Shown here: positions 50,940-59,969 of the stretch, piece after piece
Position numbering within the stretch: the stretch's first letter is position 1
Layout: every line of letters begins with the position of its first letter
Assembly (NCBI GenBank): GCA_943789365.1
Contig: CALSTV010000001.1
Coordinates: 124,001 to 188,000 of the forward strand
Reading direction: 5' to 3'
From: an uncultured Flavobacteriaceae bacterium
Lineage (GTDB): Bacteria > Bacteroidota > Bacteroidia > Flavobacteriales > Flavobacteriaceae
DNA length: 64,000 bases
Program-made: the position numbers and the translations under genes
The notes under the pieces: generated by a model
Seen by the model: only the letters and a program-made list of their open reading frames with translations
Told to the model about the DNA's origin: nothing
Databases searched by the model: none

Positions 50940-52007
50940 ATGAGAAATTCTATATGCCTATTATTTACAATCCTTACACTTTCCATCGGTCATGGACAGG
51001 AAAAATCTTTTGAAAAAGAAGTATCAAAAATTTCAAGGAAAATAGAGCGGACTGTTCAAAAGGAAAAGTCTTTCCTCAAAGAAAAAGTAACTAAGATTCA
51101 AGCTGACCAAGACGCAAACGCGATTACTAAAGAAGAAGCCGATGCACAGAAAGAAGCAGCAGCTACCTACCATGCCAACCAGATTGAAACCAAGGTAACT
51201 GCACTAAAAGCAGAACTAGAGACTTTAGTTGAAGAAAAAGCAAATTCTGAAGTTGAGCATACACCAAATTTCGACGAAACTCCGGAAGAAGGCAAGGTAA
51301 CGATTACGGCATTTGAAGACACATATAGTTTTAATTTTTGCAATAGCAACAAATCCTATTCTAAAAGAACTACCTCACAGTTTGTGGTTATATATGGAAT
51401 TAACAATGTAATAACAGATCATCAAATCAGTTCGTTTGATAAATCGGAATACAAATTCTGGGGCTCGCATTTTTGGGAAGTAGGCTGGTCGTTTAAAACA
51501 CGACTTTCGAAGGATGCGTCAAAGGCTTATATCAAATATGGAGGTTCTTTTGTTTGGAACAACCTAAAACCAAAAGACAATCAATACCACGTAATGTATG
51601 GAGATCAGACAGTTCTTGAGGTACACCCAATGCATACCTCAGTTTCAAAACTAAGGAACATCCAATTCATTGTACCCATTCACTTTGAGTTAGATTTCTC
51701 AAAAAACCATATAACTGAAGATGGTACCAAAAAGGACAGAACAAACAAAGCCATGCGAATTGGTATTGGTGGCTACGGCGGTTTTCGTTTAAAAACCTAT
51801 CAAATGGTCAATTATAAAAATAACGAGGGCTATGACGTAGAAGAAAAACACCATGACGATTTTAATATTGGAAATTTCACCTATGGAGTAAGCTCTTATA
51901 TTGCCTACCAATCTTTCGGAGTGTATACAAAATATGACTTGGCCCCATTGTTTTCCGGAACAAAAACTAGGAATGTTTCGATTGGATTACGATTCGATAT
52001 AAATTAA
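50940..52007 (+). CDS. Exported coiled-coil/beta-barrel protein of the sigma module
   Basis: A 355-residue protein. A signal peptide (SICLLFTILTLSIGHGQ) is followed by a coiled coil at about 20-110 rich in Lys and Glu, then a beta-rich region (YGGSFVWNNLKPKDNQYHV type) ending in aromatic strand YDLAPLFSGTKTRNVSIGLRFD. This fits an outer-membrane barrel with a periplasmic helical arm. It follows the anti-sigma gene by 47 bp and may be the target of the sigma factor. No named family. The gene ends 4 nt inside the facing acetyltransferase gene. Confidence 0.75.
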   Translation: MRNSICLLFTILTLSIGHGQEKSFEKEVSKISRKIERTVQKEKSFLKEKVTKIQADQDANAITKEEADAQKEAAATYHANQIETKVTALKAELETLVEEKANSEVEHTPNFDETPEEGKVTITAFEDTYSFNFCNSNKSYSKRTTSQFVVIYGINNVITDHQISSFDKSEYKFWGSHFWEVGWSFKTRLSKDASKAYIKYGGSFVWNNLKPKDNQYHVMYGDQTVLEVHPMHTSVSKLRNIQFIVPIHFELDFSKNHITEDGTKKDRTNKAMRIGIGGYGGFRLKTYQMVNYKNNEGYDVEEKHHDDFNIGNFTYGVSSYIAYQSFGVYTKYDLAPLFSGTKTRNVSIGLRFDIN

Positions 52008-52453
52008 CTTCTATACATAGCAATATGTGGAATACCATCTTCTAAATAAGATGCTCCCTTAGATTCAAAACCATGGGACATATAAAAGGCCTCTAAATAA
52101 CATTGTGCCGATATTTTAATGGAAGTATCTAAAAAATATTTTTCAACACTTTGTATGGAAAACTGCAGTAACTCATGTCCGTATCGGTGCTTTCGTTGTT
52201 CCTTCTGCACCACAACCCTACCGATACTAGTCTCTTTAAAATAATGTCCCTTATCAAATATCCTGGCATAAGCGATCATCTCACCTCCTATCGTTCCAAG
52301 GATATGCAGGGCTTTTTGATCTTTATTATCGACATCTTGATAGATAGAAGTCTGTTCAACAACAAACACTTCCGATCGCAAGCGCAAAATCGCATACAAT
52401 TCGTCTTTGGAAAGTTCTTCGTATGATTTTACTAAAAATTTCAGTTTCGACAT
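52004..52453 (-). CDS. GNAT-family N-acetyltransferase, ElaA type
   Basis: A 149-residue GNAT protein. AILRLRSEVFVVEQTSIYQDVD matches ElaA start (quoted in part), and RVVVQKEQRKHRYGHELLQF is the acetyl-CoA pyrophosphate loop. It transfers acetyl to an unknown amine. It converges with the barrel gene with a 3-nt stop overlap at 52004-52007 and is 3 bp after the esterase gene in the leftward group. Assignment to ElaA is from motif pattern. Confidence 0.87.
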   Translation of the reverse strand: MSKLKFLVKSYEELSKDELYAILRLRSEVFVVEQTSIYQDVDNKDQKALHILGTIGGEMIAYARIFDKGHYFKETSIGRVVVQKEQRKHRYGHELLQFSIQSVEKYFLDTSIKISAQCYLEAFYMSHGFESKGASYLEDGIPHIAMYRS

Positions 52454-52456
52454 GGG

Positions 52457-53383
52457 CTAATTCTTTGTTGTTTCTTGAAGCCAATCGCACAACCTATCTG
52501 GCCAAGTAGACAAATTCCCCTTTCCAATAGCAAGTGAAAAACCATGACCTCCTGTTGGGTATAAATGCATTTCCACCGGAACCTCGGCAGCGATCAAAGC
52601 CTTGTAAAACGCAAGACTATTTTCAACAGGAACCGCTCTATCATCAGCGGCATGAACTATAAACGTAGGTGGTGTTGACGTATCAACCTGAAGTTCATTA
52701 GAAAATTTAGCAATCAATTCTTTACTTGGATTTTTCCCCAACAGTGAATTTCGAGACCCCATATGTGTAAATTCAGAATTCATACTGATAACCGGATAAA
52801 TCAATATTGAAAAGTCGGGTTTGGCCGAAACTAGATCTATCTCTGTACTTTTAAAATCATTTGGTTCGTCATAATGCGTAGTCAAAGTAGCTGCTAAATG
52901 ACCACCGGCAGAAAAGCCCATAATTCCCACATCCGAAGTATTTATTCCCCATTGTTTTGCGCGATATCGTACCAGTCTTATAGCGCGTTGCGCATCTTGT
53001 AATGGTGCTTTATACGAAACTTTAACAGCATCGGAATTGGGCATTCTATATTTAAGAACAAAGGCTGTAATTCCCTTTGCATTTAAAAACTTAGCAACAT
53101 CTGTACCCTCAAAATCGTATGAAACACCACGATACCCGCCACCTGGACAAATGATTACAGCTTTTCCGTTCGCCACGCGTTCTGACGGTAAAAATACCTC
53201 CAAGGTTGGCGTATGAATCTTTTCTATAAACAAAATATCTCTTTCGGGATAGAATTCGACTTCATCTGACTTTTTACTATTCGGAATTTCTTGTTCCCAA
53301 AGCGGAATAATTGTATGTTGACTTTTCATAGTGTGTATTGACAAAACAGCTATTAGCAGGTACTTTAAATTCAACTGTATCAT
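52457..53383 (-). CDS. Exported alpha/beta hydrolase (esterase/lipase-like)
   Basis: A 308-residue protein with a signal peptide (LKYLLIAVLSIHTMKS), then an alpha/beta hydrolase. IICPGGGYRGVSYDFEG forms the oxyanion motif, the Ser nucleophile is in GFSAGGHLAATL, the Asp is in VHAADDRAVPVENSL and the His is in PTGGHGFSLAIG. It resembles acetyl-xylan or other polysaccharide esterases of Bacteroidota. Substrate unknown. It follows the phospholipase D gene by 15 bp on the same strand. Confidence 0.88.
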   Translation of the reverse strand: MIQLNLKYLLIAVLSIHTMKSQHTIIPLWEQEIPNSKKSDEVEFYPERDILFIEKIHTPTLEVFLPSERVANGKAVIICPGGGYRGVSYDFEGTDVAKFLNAKGITAFVLKYRMPNSDAVKVSYKAPLQDAQRAIRLVRYRAKQWGINTSDVGIMGFSAGGHLAATLTTHYDEPNDFKSTEIDLVSAKPDFSILIYPVISMNSEFTHMGSRNSLLGKNPSKELIAKFSNELQVDTSTPPTFIVHAADDRAVPVENSLAFYKALIAAEVPVEMHLYPTGGHGFSLAIGKGNLSTWPDRLCDWLQETTKN

Positions 53384-53398
53384 TGTTCTTATTATGGT

Positions 53399-54943
53399 TT
53401 ATAGTATTGATTTTGGTAACACCTTACGCGACCAGGTTTTCACTCGTTTGGAAGTTTTTACTTTTGAATCTGGATTGAAATCTCTGGTAATATGCCATGA
53501 GTTTTCAGGTGCAAATTCCACTTCCATCCCAGCGGCAACTTTTTTAGTTATATTTTCTGAATGAATTACAGCTATACATTCGGTATTTAGGTTGGCACTT
53601 CTTGGATCTAAATTAAAAGTCCCAATTACCGTAATCTTTCCATCTATAATCATCGATTTTGCGTGCAACCCAAAAACGGGTAAATTGTCCACAGCCTTGT
53701 GCAATTCTCCTGTCATTATACGCATGCGTTCTTCTGCATCTGGGCGAAATTCATAGACCTCGACGCCTGTCTTCAACAACTCTTTTCTACTACTTTGATA
53801 ACTACTAAAGGCTTCAACATTATCTGTAGACAACAAGCTGTTCGTTAAAATTCGAATCTTCACCCCTCTATCAACAGCAGCTTTAAACAAATCTTGAGCA
53901 AGCTCAGTCGTAACCAAATAAGGGGTTTGAATATCGATTGAATGTTTGGCTTTTTTCACCATCTCAATTAGGGCATCTGTGCAAACACCACTTCCCCCCA
54001 AACCTTGCGAACCATCGTTTTTACCTGGCATATCAGAAATATAACTAACAGTATCCACCCATTCAATGCCTCCTCCTGTTAAAATATTCTGAAATATAAC
54101 AGGGAATCTATCAATATTCTCCCTAACTTTTGGCCAAAAATTAGCAGGGTTACACGCATATTGGTGCAGATTATCGAATACATCTTCACCATATGCAGCT
54201 GTTGTTTCAGATTGCAATAATTTTTCTACCGAGACACTTAACGAACTGTTCCAAAAACCTTCAAACGAAGTTTTTACATCAGGCACCACATTTCCAATCA
54301 ACAAAACATCTCGATCTCTAAAATTGTATTCATGATCATAATCAAAGTATTCATCGGCAATGTTTCTTCCGCCTGTAATCACTAATTTTTCATCAACCAT
54401 AAACACTTTATTGTGCATCCGTTGATTGGCTCCACGAAAGTCAGTCGCAAACTTCTTCACCTTTTTATATAAGGGCGCTCCCAAGTTCACACCTGGATTG
54501 TAAACTTTTATTTGAATATTCTTATGCGAATTCAGTGCCAGTATGTCTTCTATTCTGGCTCGTACTAAAAAATCATCAACTAGCAAACGTACCTTCACCC
54601 CTCTATCAGCGGCACGCACCAAATAATCACAGGCTATCAAACCCACATTATCCGTAGAAAAAATAAAATATTGTATATCGATGCTTTTCTCGGCATAGGA
54701 AGTAAACCAGGCGCGTGTTACTAATGAAAAACCTCCATCTTCCAATACATAAACCCCTGTTTTCTTTTTCATTTTATCCTTAACTTCCACAAGCGCTTTG
54801 CTGAGACTCAAAGTATCGTTCCTATGAACGGATGCGCAATAATCTTCAAATTGCAAAGGCACCGAAGCTGTTTCTTTTTTACACGCATATAGAACTACTA
54901 GTAAACTAATTATTGCAATTCGGAAATAATATTTGTTCTTCAT
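53399..54943 (-). CDS. Phospholipase D-family lipoprotein
   Basis: A 514-residue protein with a lipobox (VVLYACKKE), so it is a likely lipoprotein. Two HKD motifs are present: HNKVFMVDEKLVITGGRN (residues 177-194, approx.) and HAKSMIIDGKITVIGTFNL near 425-443. The pair forms one active site, as in cardiolipin synthases and PLDs. It could transfer or cut a phosphatidyl group in the outer envelope, which is unusual since cardiolipin synthases are inner-membrane proteins. It precedes the esterase gene by 15 bp. Confidence 0.88.
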   Translation of the reverse strand: MKNKYYFRIAIISLLVVLYACKKETASVPLQFEDYCASVHRNDTLSLSKALVEVKDKMKKKTGVYVLEDGGFSLVTRAWFTSYAEKSIDIQYFIFSTDNVGLIACDYLVRAADRGVKVRLLVDDFLVRARIEDILALNSHKNIQIKVYNPGVNLGAPLYKKVKKFATDFRGANQRMHNKVFMVDEKLVITGGRNIADEYFDYDHEYNFRDRDVLLIGNVVPDVKTSFEGFWNSSLSVSVEKLLQSETTAAYGEDVFDNLHQYACNPANFWPKVRENIDRFPVIFQNILTGGGIEWVDTVSYISDMPGKNDGSQGLGGSGVCTDALIEMVKKAKHSIDIQTPYLVTTELAQDLFKAAVDRGVKIRILTNSLLSTDNVEAFSSYQSSRKELLKTGVEVYEFRPDAEERMRIMTGELHKAVDNLPVFGLHAKSMIIDGKITVIGTFNLDPRSANLNTECIAVIHSENITKKVAAGMEVEFAPENSWHITRDFNPDSKVKTSKRVKTWSRKVLPKSIL

Positions 54944-55051
54944 ATATCTCGTATTTTATGAACGCTAAGAAGTTAGTGGCCTTTTATTCAATTGGTATAA
55001 GGTAAATTTGTAAACGTTAAAAGTAAAAACAAACACTACTAACTAACATTG

Positions 55052-56083
55052 CTAAAACTTCTTTTTAAATTTCCCCTTTAACTTGTACCCTATGGCCAGT
55101 TTTGCGTTTAAATAACTAAATACTACCTCATTCCCAAAATCGAAATCTGTCGAATAATAGCCATTAGACACAGCTAAATTTGCATAAAACAAATCTCCAT
55201 TATAGCCTAACATTGCTGATAGCCCTAACTGGTGCACCACTGGGTTTTCAGGTCTATAATCCTGATCTTCAGACTTGACAAACTTATTCATCAAACCAAT
55301 TCCTGGCACTATATTTAAAGAAAGAAAGAAATTAGAAGGCAAAACAATGAGACCCGAAACACCTATCTGTGCACCTATAGCGGTTCCTCTTAGTTCTGTA
55401 TATAAAGACTCATCTTGAATTCCAGGATGAATATCTACGGGTACAATAGGATCATCTGCCGATTGGTTGCTGTACAATAAAAAACCTCCAAGTCCCATGG
55501 TTATAGAACTTTTCTCCTGATTAAACAATCCTGTCTTCATTGCCGCGATGGAATAATCCGACTCGTGAAACATATACATATAACGAAGTCCTGTTGAAAC
55601 CGAACGAATATCATCTCTAAATATGATTTCTTTGGTGTCGACGTTTTCAACGCTAAACCCTTGGTACTTTTGAAAATAAAAATCAAACAAATGTTTTTTG
55701 ATAAAAAATGAAGTAAGAATATCAAAACGATCGGTAGGGTTTTCTTCTTGACCTTTGATATTAAACGTAATATCGACAATCAATTTCCGGGTCGCTATTC
55801 CAATCCCGACACCTATTGGATTATTGGGTTCATAATCGAACTTGCTTCCTTTACTACTCAAAACAAAATCGTGCTCTTTAAAACTACTCAACAATCGTAC
55901 AGACCAGTGATTAGGATCTCTATCAATTAACAAGGTGTCTATAAAGGTAGTCGTTTTCTTAAAGTCAATAAATTTAGACGACTTCTCATGAGTCTTTATT
56001 GTATCCACTTCAGTTTCTTGAGAAAAACCAAATTGAATTGCCAGAAGCAACAAGCTGAAAAAGAACATACGTTTTTTCATCAT
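55052..56083 (-). CDS. DUF4421 outer-membrane beta-barrel-like protein
   Basis: A 343-residue protein with a signal peptide (RMFFFSLLLLAIQFGFSQ) and many alternating beta strands ending FKKKF. The region DRDPNHWSVRLLSSFKEHDF and GVGIGIATRKLIVDITF match the DUF4421 family, which is common in Bacteroidota outer membranes. No enzymatic motif. Upstream lies the T9SS cargo gene (27 bp away, same strand) and downstream the PLD gene. Role unknown. Confidence 0.8.
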   Translation of the reverse strand: MMKKRMFFFSLLLLAIQFGFSQETEVDTIKTHEKSSKFIDFKKTTTFIDTLLIDRDPNHWSVRLLSSFKEHDFVLSSKGSKFDYEPNNPIGVGIGIATRKLIVDITFNIKGQEENPTDRFDILTSFFIKKHLFDFYFQKYQGFSVENVDTKEIIFRDDIRSVSTGLRYMYMFHESDYSIAAMKTGLFNQEKSSITMGLGGFLLYSNQSADDPIVPVDIHPGIQDESLYTELRGTAIGAQIGVSGLIVLPSNFFLSLNIVPGIGLMNKFVKSEDQDYRPENPVVHQLGLSAMLGYNGDLFYANLAVSNGYYSTDFDFGNEVVFSYLNAKLAIGYKLKGKFKKKF

Positions 56084-56110
56084 CTAAACAATTAATTGCG
56101 AAAGCTTATT

Positions 56111-57160
56111 TTATTCTATTAGTACTTTATGGTTGTTTGAAGCATTCTCAGTTTTCAATGTCACGAAATACAGTCCTGAGGGTTGGTTTAGTTCCATGGT
56201 TTCAATTCCTCCACCAGAAAGTACTCGAGTAACTAATAGTTTTCCTTGACCATTCCTCAATTCAAAGTTAACTGAATTCAACCCTGTCAAATCCATCTGT
56301 AGCCTTCCATTGGTAGGGTTTGGAAAGATTGACACATTTCCAAAAGCTAAAGCGTCATTCCCTAATGCTTGTGTACAATTGGTTTGTACTAAGATATCAT
56401 CCCAGCTCGTCGCATCGGCATCTTGATACAAAGCAAAGCCATCTAAGTTGCCTAAATTGTCTTGGTTACTTGAGTTTGTATCTATAAGCATATCAATTCC
56501 ACTAAGTCCTGGATATTCCGTCCAACTACCGGAGTTTGCTAGGTCTTTATAATAAAGGGTTCCTGATCCACTACCAGCATTCCCTAATAAATCAATAACC
56601 AACCTATAACGTACCCAACCACTTAAACTTTCGGCAACAACAACTTGTACATAGGTACCGTCGGCTCTGTACACACGCATATAATTCGAACCTGTTCGTC
56701 TACGTCCAAAACCAACACTTATCTCATTGGTGTCAAAAACATCTGCAGCACCATAATCACCATCGTCATTTAAATCATAGCCCATAAAAAATGACTGTCC
56801 CCAATAGTTTAAAGACATACTACATTCCAATACCAATTCACTCGCTTCGTTACAGGTATTAATACTTGGAAACGACCAATTTCCGTCATTGACTCGCGAG
56901 GCCAATATTTGATTACTACCTCCTAATCCTCCGGGCATAAACGCTTTAGAACCGGTATAATCACCAGAACTTGCAGCGGTATTAACATATTGATTAACCC
57001 CTTCTCCTAACACTTCCCAATTGTCTTGACCATGGAGTAAAACTCCTGTGCTTAGCGTTTCAAAGTCATAGGTAGAAGTAGTGGTAGTTTGTGAATTAGA
57101 CTGTACTGAAAACAACGTACTAGCCGCGACAAAACAGAGTGCATGTAATTTTAATTTCAT
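56111..57160 (-). CDS. T9SS type A-sorted secreted protein
   Basis: From ATG at 57160 (MKLKLHALCFVAASTLFS), 349 residues. A signal peptide to about residue 24 is followed by a lectin-like beta-sandwich region of about 230 residues (GYDLNDDGDYGAADVF, calcium-like acidic loop) and a C-terminal type A sorting domain of 75 residues (NVSIFPNPTNGR, NGQGKLLVTRV, SGLYFVTLKTE). It is exported by the type IX system and probably attached or released at the cell surface. A longer frame with TTG-like start exists at 57184 but is not supported. Cargo function unknown. Confidence 0.85.
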   Translation of the reverse strand: MKLKLHALCFVAASTLFSVQSNSQTTTTSTYDFETLSTGVLLHGQDNWEVLGEGVNQYVNTAASSGDYTGSKAFMPGGLGGSNQILASRVNDGNWSFPSINTCNEASELVLECSMSLNYWGQSFFMGYDLNDDGDYGAADVFDTNEISVGFGRRRTGSNYMRVYRADGTYVQVVVAESLSGWVRYRLVIDLLGNAGSGSGTLYYKDLANSGSWTEYPGLSGIDMLIDTNSSNQDNLGNLDGFALYQDADATSWDDILVQTNCTQALGNDALAFGNVSIFPNPTNGRLQMDLTGLNSVNFELRNGQGKLLVTRVLSGGGIETMELNQPSGLYFVTLKTENASNNHKVLIE

Positions 57161-57297
57161 AGATAATTCTTTTTTAATTAGCAAAATATTTTTTTGTAAA
57201 GTAAAGATATCAAATATAATGTTTAGAATCCTAAAATATCAACGGTTTTATACAACCAAACATTCTATAAAAACCAAACAAAAAATGCATTCCATGC

Positions 57298-59871
57298 TTA
57301 AAATAAAGTTGCTTGGGAATTTTCTTCCCCTGAAACTTTTTCTTCAGACACCTCTATATCATCCAATACGGGTGGCGTATATGGATTCGGTTCTAACAAA
57401 TTTACTTGTTTTATCTTATCAGAGGAAAGTTGATTTCCAATCGCCTTTATTCCTTTTACGGCGATAAACTGCTCAAAATCGACGACAATAGCATCCAGAC
57501 TTCGTTTAGAAAATATCACCTCGGCATTGGGTCTGTAATCAGTAGCTACAATTTCTAACTGCGATTTCGGATGGTCCGTAACAAACCTATCTTCCCTTTC
57601 CGGGTGATCAATCATAAATCGTTTTACATAGTACTTTGCTTTTTCTCCGTCAAAATAAATAGCGGATATGGGTTTCATTGGTTCCCATTTCTCTAAAACA
57701 ATCATGTCCTCTTCAAAATGATAATTCAAAGTGGGTGCAATGGTCTTTGCAATTCCGGATTGCGTAATAATAAGCAGTTTATCTTCAGAAGTAAATTCTC
57801 CTAACAACTCTCCTCTTTCATCTACATTCAATCGTTGAACGGTGTCGTCGAACCAAATTTTACGAGGTTTTAAAGTAGACGCACCTGCCTCTTTAAATTC
57901 AATCTTTTTGACTGGGAATTTAGTAATCAGGTTTCCTTTAGAACCGCGCCCTTTAATCAACAAATCGGAAAAGTCGATATCCCATTTCAATTTCTTAATA
58001 CTGCCAACTGCACGCAAGTTCACTGTAACCACTTCGGCCTCTCCGTTAGAATTTGCTGTAAAATAGAGTATTGAAGACCCTTTAGTTCCGGCCGTTAAAT
58101 CATAGGCTTTGTCACGTGTAATTCCAGTAACTGTAAATCGTTTCATATAACTTGGACCCGACTTCCCATCTCGGTACATCATATTGTACACCGTTCGCTT
58201 GTCCCCTTTTTTAAAGATAGCAATATGCAATATATCTTTTCCTACGAAGGTTTTAGAGGCTACTTTGGTTACCATCAAACTTCCATCTTTTCGGAACACA
58301 ATCACATCGTCTATATCGGCACAATCGGCAACATACTCATCTTTTCTCAATGAGGTACCTACAAATCCTTCTTCTCTATTTACATATAGTTTGGCATTTC
58401 TCATAACTACTTTGGTAGCTACAATATCATCAAAGATGCGTATTTCAGTTTTTCGCTCTTTGCCTTTGCCGTATTTATCTTTTAAGTTTTTAAAATAATC
58501 AATCGAATAATCAATCAAATTTGCCAGATGATGTTTTACTGCTGCAATTTTTTCTTCTAAAGATTCTATAAGTTGATTGGCCTTTTCAATGTCAAATTTT
58601 GATATTTTCTTAATACGTATTTCCGTCAAACGAAGAATATCATCTTCGGTAACGGCACGTTTCAGGTGTTTGGTATATGGTTTTAATCCATCATCTATGG
58701 CTTGAATTACTCCCTCCCAAGTTTCAACTTCTTCAATATCACGATAAATTCTATTTTCAATAAAAATACGTTCTAAAGAAGCAAAATGCCATTGTTCTTC
58801 CAATTCGCCCAATTGAATTTCCAATTCTTTCTTTAAAAGTTGGACGGTATGGTCTGTAGAAATCTTTAAGAGTTCAGAAACCCCAATAAATATGGGTTTA
58901 TGATTATCAATAATACAACTCAATGGTGAAATAGACGTTTCACAATTTGTAAAAGCGTACAGCGCATCTATGGTAGTATCAGGAGATACATTTGGAGGAA
59001 GATGGACTAAAATTTCAACCTCAGCAGCTGTGTTGTCTTCAATCTTTTTTATTTTTATTTTTCCTTTGTCATTTGCTTTTAATATGGATTCAATCAAAGA
59101 AGAAGTGGTTGTACCATAGGGTATTTCCGAAATGACCAATGTTTTTTTATCTAGCTGATTTATTTTTGCTCGGACTCTAACTTTTCCACCTCTTTTACCG
59201 TCGTTATAGTTGCTAAAATCAGCAATACCTCCCGTTAGAAAATCGGGTACTATTTTAAAACTTCTTCCTTTCAAATACTTTATAGAAGCATCGATCAATT
59301 CAATAAAGTTATGGGGCAATACTTTGGTAGAAAGTCCAACAGCAATACCCTCTGCTCCTTGCGCTAATAGTAATGGAAATTTTACAGGAAGGTGAATGGG
59401 TTCTTTTCGTCTTCCATCATAGGAAGCTTGCCATTCGGTTGTTTTTGGGTTGAAAATTACTTCCAAAGCAAATTTCGAAAGTCTTGCTTCTATATAACGT
59501 GAGGCTGCAGCGCGATCACCTGTAAGAATGTTCCCCCAGTTCCCTTGCATATCAATTAGGAGTTCTTTTTGTCCTAATTGCACCATTGCATCACCTATAG
59601 AAGCATCTCCATGCGGGTGATACTGCATGGTATGTCCAACCAAATTGGCAACCTTGTTGTACCGTCCATCATCCAAATCTTTCATCGATTGCATGATCCT
59701 TCTTTGCACTGGCTTAAAACCGTCATCTAATGCAGGAACAGCACGCTCTAAGATTACATAAGAGGCGTAATCTAAAAACCATTCTTTGTACATTCCTGTA
59801 ACCTTCGTAATGGTCTCTTGTGATTGATTTTCTTCTGAATTTACTTCTTCTGGATCGATTTCTTCTTGCAT
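57298..59871 (-). CDS. parC: DNA topoisomerase IV subunit A
   Basis: An 857-residue type IIA topoisomerase subunit. The catalytic Tyr126 lies in AAASRYIEARLSKFA, and the quinolone region reads HPHGDASIGDAM, with Ala90 where E. coli ParC has Ser80. The C-terminal part (from about 500) has the repeated strands of a beta-pinwheel with VVTVNLRAVG. It cuts and passes DNA to unlink chromosomes. It is identified as ParC, not GyrA, because parE lies nearby and by length. A 98-bp spacer separates it from the transporter gene upstream. Confidence 0.92.
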   Translation of the reverse strand: MQEEIDPEEVNSEENQSQETITKVTGMYKEWFLDYASYVILERAVPALDDGFKPVQRRIMQSMKDLDDGRYNKVANLVGHTMQYHPHGDASIGDAMVQLGQKELLIDMQGNWGNILTGDRAAASRYIEARLSKFALEVIFNPKTTEWQASYDGRRKEPIHLPVKFPLLLAQGAEGIAVGLSTKVLPHNFIELIDASIKYLKGRSFKIVPDFLTGGIADFSNYNDGKRGGKVRVRAKINQLDKKTLVISEIPYGTTTSSLIESILKANDKGKIKIKKIEDNTAAEVEILVHLPPNVSPDTTIDALYAFTNCETSISPLSCIIDNHKPIFIGVSELLKISTDHTVQLLKKELEIQLGELEEQWHFASLERIFIENRIYRDIEEVETWEGVIQAIDDGLKPYTKHLKRAVTEDDILRLTEIRIKKISKFDIEKANQLIESLEEKIAAVKHHLANLIDYSIDYFKNLKDKYGKGKERKTEIRIFDDIVATKVVMRNAKLYVNREEGFVGTSLRKDEYVADCADIDDVIVFRKDGSLMVTKVASKTFVGKDILHIAIFKKGDKRTVYNMMYRDGKSGPSYMKRFTVTGITRDKAYDLTAGTKGSSILYFTANSNGEAEVVTVNLRAVGSIKKLKWDIDFSDLLIKGRGSKGNLITKFPVKKIEFKEAGASTLKPRKIWFDDTVQRLNVDERGELLGEFTSEDKLLIITQSGIAKTIAPTLNYHFEEDMIVLEKWEPMKPISAIYFDGEKAKYYVKRFMIDHPEREDRFVTDHPKSQLEIVATDYRPNAEVIFSKRSLDAIVVDFEQFIAVKGIKAIGNQLSSDKIKQVNLLEPNPYTPPVLDDIEVSEEKVSGEENSQATLF

Positions 59872-59969
59872 TTTATTGGGTATCTTGGTCGTTAAAATTA
59901 ATTCATGTCAACCACAAATGCAATTTTCTTTGCTTTTATTTACAAACTCTAATGCAGCTACCTATCTTG

